64,000 bases of DNA from DASWNP01 sp036399175 (lineage in GTDB: Bacteria > Acidobacteriota > Blastocatellia > Pyrinomonadales > Pyrinomonadaceae). The notes beneath the pieces are model-generated. The model made no database searches and had not been told where the DNA came from. It saw nothing but the letters and a program-made list of their open reading frames with translations. The position numbers were made by a program, and so were the translations under genes. Where the stretch lies: the NCBI GenBank assembly GCA_036399175.1, contig DASWNP010000057.1, positions 1-64,000 on the forward strand, given 5' to 3'. Positions 61,542 to 64,000 of the stretch are shown one piece after another. Every line of letters begins with the position of its first letter. The first letter of the stretch is position 1.

Positions 61542-62648
61542 TTATGAGGCGGGCGCGTCGTCCATCCTGAGCGCCCGACCGACGGAAGGGTCGCGGCGCA
61601 CGCGCCAGATTTTCGAGTCGAGATAGTAATGCAGCAGGGCGTAGCCCCAGAAGAAGGCCGAGGCCATCTGCGCCCAGAACGTGCTGTGTCCGGCGACGTG
61701 GCCGACGTATTGGCGAGGCACCTGATACCAGATGCCGAAGAGCACGCCGAAGGCGACGTAGTTCAGGAGCCGTCGGCTGATAAGCTCCGCCGCGCCGTAG
61801 CGCTCGCGCCCGTCGGCGCACGCCTTGTACTTCTGATTGTGAAACCAGATGAGGCGATGGTATTGAAAGTTGTGATAGATGGTCAGGATGGCGACGATGG
61901 CGATGGTCTTGTGCGGCATCGGCGTCAGCAGCACGACCCAGTGCATCGGAATCGCCGCCGCCATCAGCAGATACTTCGGAGCGTTCAAACTCTCGCCGCG
62001 CCACGCCCGCCCTATCTGCCTGCCCACCCAAAGCAGGGCTGAAACAATCGTCGCCGCCAGCAGAATCTTCTCAAGATAACCGGCTAAGCCTTCGAGCACC
62101 GGCGGCACGCGCGCCAACGCTTCCGGGTCGCGCGCGATGAAGGCGACGAACGGATAGGTGAAGGCGAGGAGCAGGAAGGCGCGGTCGAGCGCGTTATCTA
62201 CGGGGGCGAGGTCTCGGTTCTTCTTCTTGTAGAGCACCATGAAGCCGTAGTGCTGCTTGACGAGATGATAGTAAGCCCAGAGCGCCGCGACGAAGAAGAA
62301 CAGAAAGCCCGCGCCCGCCATCACCATCAGGGGGCCGACGAGAAAAAAGAGGAGCGAGGCCAGCAGCAGACGCTTGCGAGAGCTTCGCTCTTCGCGGTCG
62401 AAGTAGGTGCGCGAGAACGTGCCGAAGACGTGCGGCGCATCGACCAGAATCGCCCACGCCGCCACCATCGGCACGAGCGGCACGATGCCGCCCACGTAGA
62501 GCGCGAGCAGCGCGTAGCTCGTCACGACAGAGCCGACGAACCAGACGAGGTCGTCTCGCGCGCTGATAATCCAGCGCCACGAGAGCGCGCCCTCGTGCGC
62601 GACGCTTCTTTCGTTCGAGACGTTCTCCTGAGTAGTCGTGGCCGACAT
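61542..62648 (-). CDS. Polytopic membrane protein with His-rich motifs
   Basis: A 368-residue protein from the ATG at 62648; a start 17 codons earlier is possible. About eight to ten membrane helices. Histidine motifs sit at helix ends: YHLVKQHYG, YHNFQYHRLIWFHN and LLHYYLDSKIWRV. Their pairing recalls the diiron sites of membrane fatty-acid hydroxylases and desaturases, but the spacing is not the canonical one, so an enzymatic role is only a possibility. The family is widespread in Acidobacteria under no clear name. Divergent from the pyrophosphatase gene. Confidence 0.65.
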   Translation of the reverse strand: MSATTTQENVSNERSVAHEGALSWRWIISARDDLVWFVGSVVTSYALLALYVGGIVPLVPMVAAWAILVDAPHVFGTFSRTYFDREERSSRKRLLLASLLFFLVGPLMVMAGAGFLFFFVAALWAYYHLVKQHYGFMVLYKKKNRDLAPVDNALDRAFLLLAFTYPFVAFIARDPEALARVPPVLEGLAGYLEKILLAATIVSALLWVGRQIGRAWRGESLNAPKYLLMAAAIPMHWVVLLTPMPHKTIAIVAILTIYHNFQYHRLIWFHNQKYKACADGRERYGAAELISRRLLNYVAFGVLFGIWYQVPRQYVGHVAGHSTFWAQMASAFFWGYALLHYYLDSKIWRVRRDPSVGRALRMDDAPAS

Positions 62649-62835
62649 AAAATCTTTCGGGAAGAGCTGCGGGCGCTCGTGCAAGAAGCGAGGCGGCAAT
62701 TCTCTCTCGTCTTCTCGTTGGACAGGAGCGAAGCCCCGCCTTCATAATCTACGAACACGGGAACGGCGCGGCCAGCAAATTTTAGCACGAACCGGGCGAC
62801 GCTCGCGGCTCGCCCTTCGGACGGAGGATGAACAG

Positions 62836-63543
62836 ATGCCTGCCGGCGACACCACGCTCAACGAGCTTCTCTCGATTCTCTTTCAGGCGCACCCTTGGCA
62901 CGGCGTCGAGCCCGGCGCGGAAGCGCCCGGCGTCGTCAAGTCTTACGTCGAAATCGTCCCGACCGACACGGTCAAGTACGAGCTGGACAAACCCTCCGGC
63001 CACCTGCGTCTCGACCGCCCGCAGCGCTTCTCTTCGCTTCCGCCCACCCTCTACGGCTTCGTTCCGCAAACCTTCTGCGGCGACGAAGTCGGCGAGTTGT
63101 GCGAGCTGCGCACGGGCGCGACGAAAGGCACGATTCGCGGCGACGGAGACCCGCTCGACATCTGCATTCTCACCGAGAAGACTTTCACGCACGGCGACTT
63201 CTTCGTCCGCGCACGTCCCGTCGGCGGGCTGCGCATGATTGACGGCAACGAGGCCGACGACAAAATCATCGCCGTCCTCGAATCCGACGTGGCCTTCGGC
63301 CACCTCCGAGAGATTAACGAAGTCCCGCAAGGCTTAATCGACCGCCTGCAACACTACTTTCTCACCTACAAGCAACTGCCCTCTGAAGCCCCTCGACGCG
63401 TCGAGATAGCCGCCGTCTACGACCGCGCCGAAGCCCTCGAAGTCATCACGCGCTCGCTCCGCGACTACCGCGCCCGCTACGGCGCACCCGAAACGCGCGT
63501 CGCACAGCTTCGCCGCCTGCTCACCGAAGAGCCGGTCGGCTGA
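62836..63543 (+). CDS. ppa: Inorganic pyrophosphatase
   Basis: A 235-residue family-I enzyme that hydrolyses pyrophosphate to phosphate. The ATG at 62836, behind GGAGG, gives the right start; a longer frame overlaps the divergent gene. VKYELDKPSGHLRLD, YGFVPQTFCGDE and the metal-binding DGDPLD (103-108) are all intact, and DDKIIAV completes the site. The N-terminal 35 residues (ILFQAHPWHGVEPGAEAPGV) are longer than in E. coli Ppa, as in some plant- and acidobacterial-type enzymes. Confidence 0.93.
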   Translation: MPAGDTTLNELLSILFQAHPWHGVEPGAEAPGVVKSYVEIVPTDTVKYELDKPSGHLRLDRPQRFSSLPPTLYGFVPQTFCGDEVGELCELRTGATKGTIRGDGDPLDICILTEKTFTHGDFFVRARPVGGLRMIDGNEADDKIIAVLESDVAFGHLREINEVPQGLIDRLQHYFLTYKQLPSEAPRRVEIAAVYDRAEALEVITRSLRDYRARYGAPETRVAQLRRLLTEEPVG

Positions 63544-63637
63544 ACGGATGCTCCGATAGCTTTTCTCTCAGCTTCTCTCTCAAGTGAGTGAGGTTCAGGA
63601 TTCAACGCCGCAGGCCGTAGAGACATCGCAAAGGGTT

Positions 63638-63886
63638 TCATCCGCCTTCGATGTTCTCTTCGACAAGGCAGCGCGGGCAGACGAGCGTGCGGCGCGAGGC
63701 GTCGCGCCAGCGCGCGAGGGCTGGTGTTGAGAGCGACGCTTCCCCGCGCTCCTCGGCTTCGCCTTCGCTGAAGAAACGCCCGCGCCCGCGCCCGCCCTCG
63801 ACGCCGCCACCGCGCGCCCCTTCCGCATCACAACGCCTGCACGTCCACCCGTACCCGGCGTTCACAAAATGTTCAAGCTCGACCAC
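63638..63886 (-). CDS. Small zinc-ribbon protein
   Basis: An 82-residue protein starting at GTG. Two Cys pairs (TCRRCDAEG and LVCPRCLVEE) 50 residues apart could bind one zinc. Between them is a Gly/Arg-rich linker (GGGVEGGRGRGRFFSEGEAE). Pattern fits a zinc-ribbon adaptor; no family recognised. No clear Shine-Dalgarno, and a heptamer repeat starts 12 bases upstream of the start. Confidence 0.55.
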   Translation of the reverse strand: MVELEHFVNAGYGWTCRRCDAEGARGGGVEGGRGRGRFFSEGEAEERGEASLSTPALARWRDASRRTLVCPRCLVEENIEGG

Positions 63887-63897
63887 TGGAAAGACAA

Positions 63898-63995
63898 AGA
63901 GGTCAGAGGTTAGAGGTCAGTAAAAACTAAAGCTTCAGACTAGGCTTCGCCGTGTCTTGCTTTTGTCTTTCACTGACCTCCGACCTGTGACCTCT
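63898..63995. repeat. Heptamer-repeat hairpin (AGAGGTC series) at the window edge
   Basis: Left units AGAGGTC, AGAGGTT, AGAGGTC; right units GACCTCC, GACCTGT, GACCTCT. The loop contains AAAGCTTCAG. It may continue beyond the window. Confidence 0.85.
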
Positions 63996-64000
63996 GCTTT

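Overview
The window reads as chromosomal DNA of a GC-rich, diderm, free-living bacterium. An Acidobacteriota member, perhaps of the Blastocatellia, is the best guess. The reasons are a secreted VWA protein of the type common in that phylum, a Ser/Thr kinase with FlgO/TolB-like and TPR modules, amidohydrolase triads with signal peptides, many DUF11 surface proteins and DUF2339/DUF2721 membrane proteins. This placement is inference from protein families; no rRNA gene is present.

Layout. Bases 1-3.2 kb: the end of an AI-2E-family permease, PsuG, a DUF4097-like protein and a small anchored coiled-coil protein. 3.5-4.4 kb: an AT-richer two-gene cassette (TIR/deoxyribosyltransferase-like protein plus a tiny basic protein). 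4.5-9.1 kb: a secreted adenosine deaminase, a tRNA-Arg gene with a downstream HNH gene and a tRNA 3' remnant, a VWA protein and a Cys-rich protein. 9.6-13.1 kb: a coupled SIR2 / STAND-NTPase membrane operon that looks like an antiphage or abortive-infection system. 13.6-17.8 kb: a PilZ protein and an envelope cluster (actin-like ATPase, anchored amidase, SPOR protein). 18.5-25.7 kb: signalling genes (GGDEF-EAL, PilZ, Ser/Thr kinase with TPRs, receiver). 25.8-30.6 kb: three amidohydrolases. 31-37.7 kb: BON lipoprotein, oxygenase-like protein, Fe-trafficking protein, peroxiredoxin, radical SAM protein, DUF2721, and a Gly/Lys-rich protein coupled to a 44-residue protein. 37.8-53.5 kb: DUF2339 and a 13-kb set of five DUF11-type surface proteins, one with a probable outer-membrane barrel. 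53.6-60.2 kb: a degenerate receiver, a RES/Xre-type toxin-antitoxin pair, and an NtrC-type two-component system with an SGNH protein. 60.4-63.9 kb: small membrane proteins, a polytopic His-rich protein, inorganic pyrophosphatase and a zinc-ribbon protein.

The most unusual structure is not a gene. At least eleven loci carry degenerate tandem repeats with a period of exactly 7 bases. The heptamer differs between loci, and most loci are arranged as two inverted arms that can form long hairpins. They lie mainly beside gene ends. At two loci the repeat supplies the last codons and stop of a gene, at one it sits just in front of a start codon in place of a Shine-Dalgarno, and at one it is inserted in frame inside a histidine kinase. 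They recall the heptanucleotide STRR repeats of cyanobacteria.
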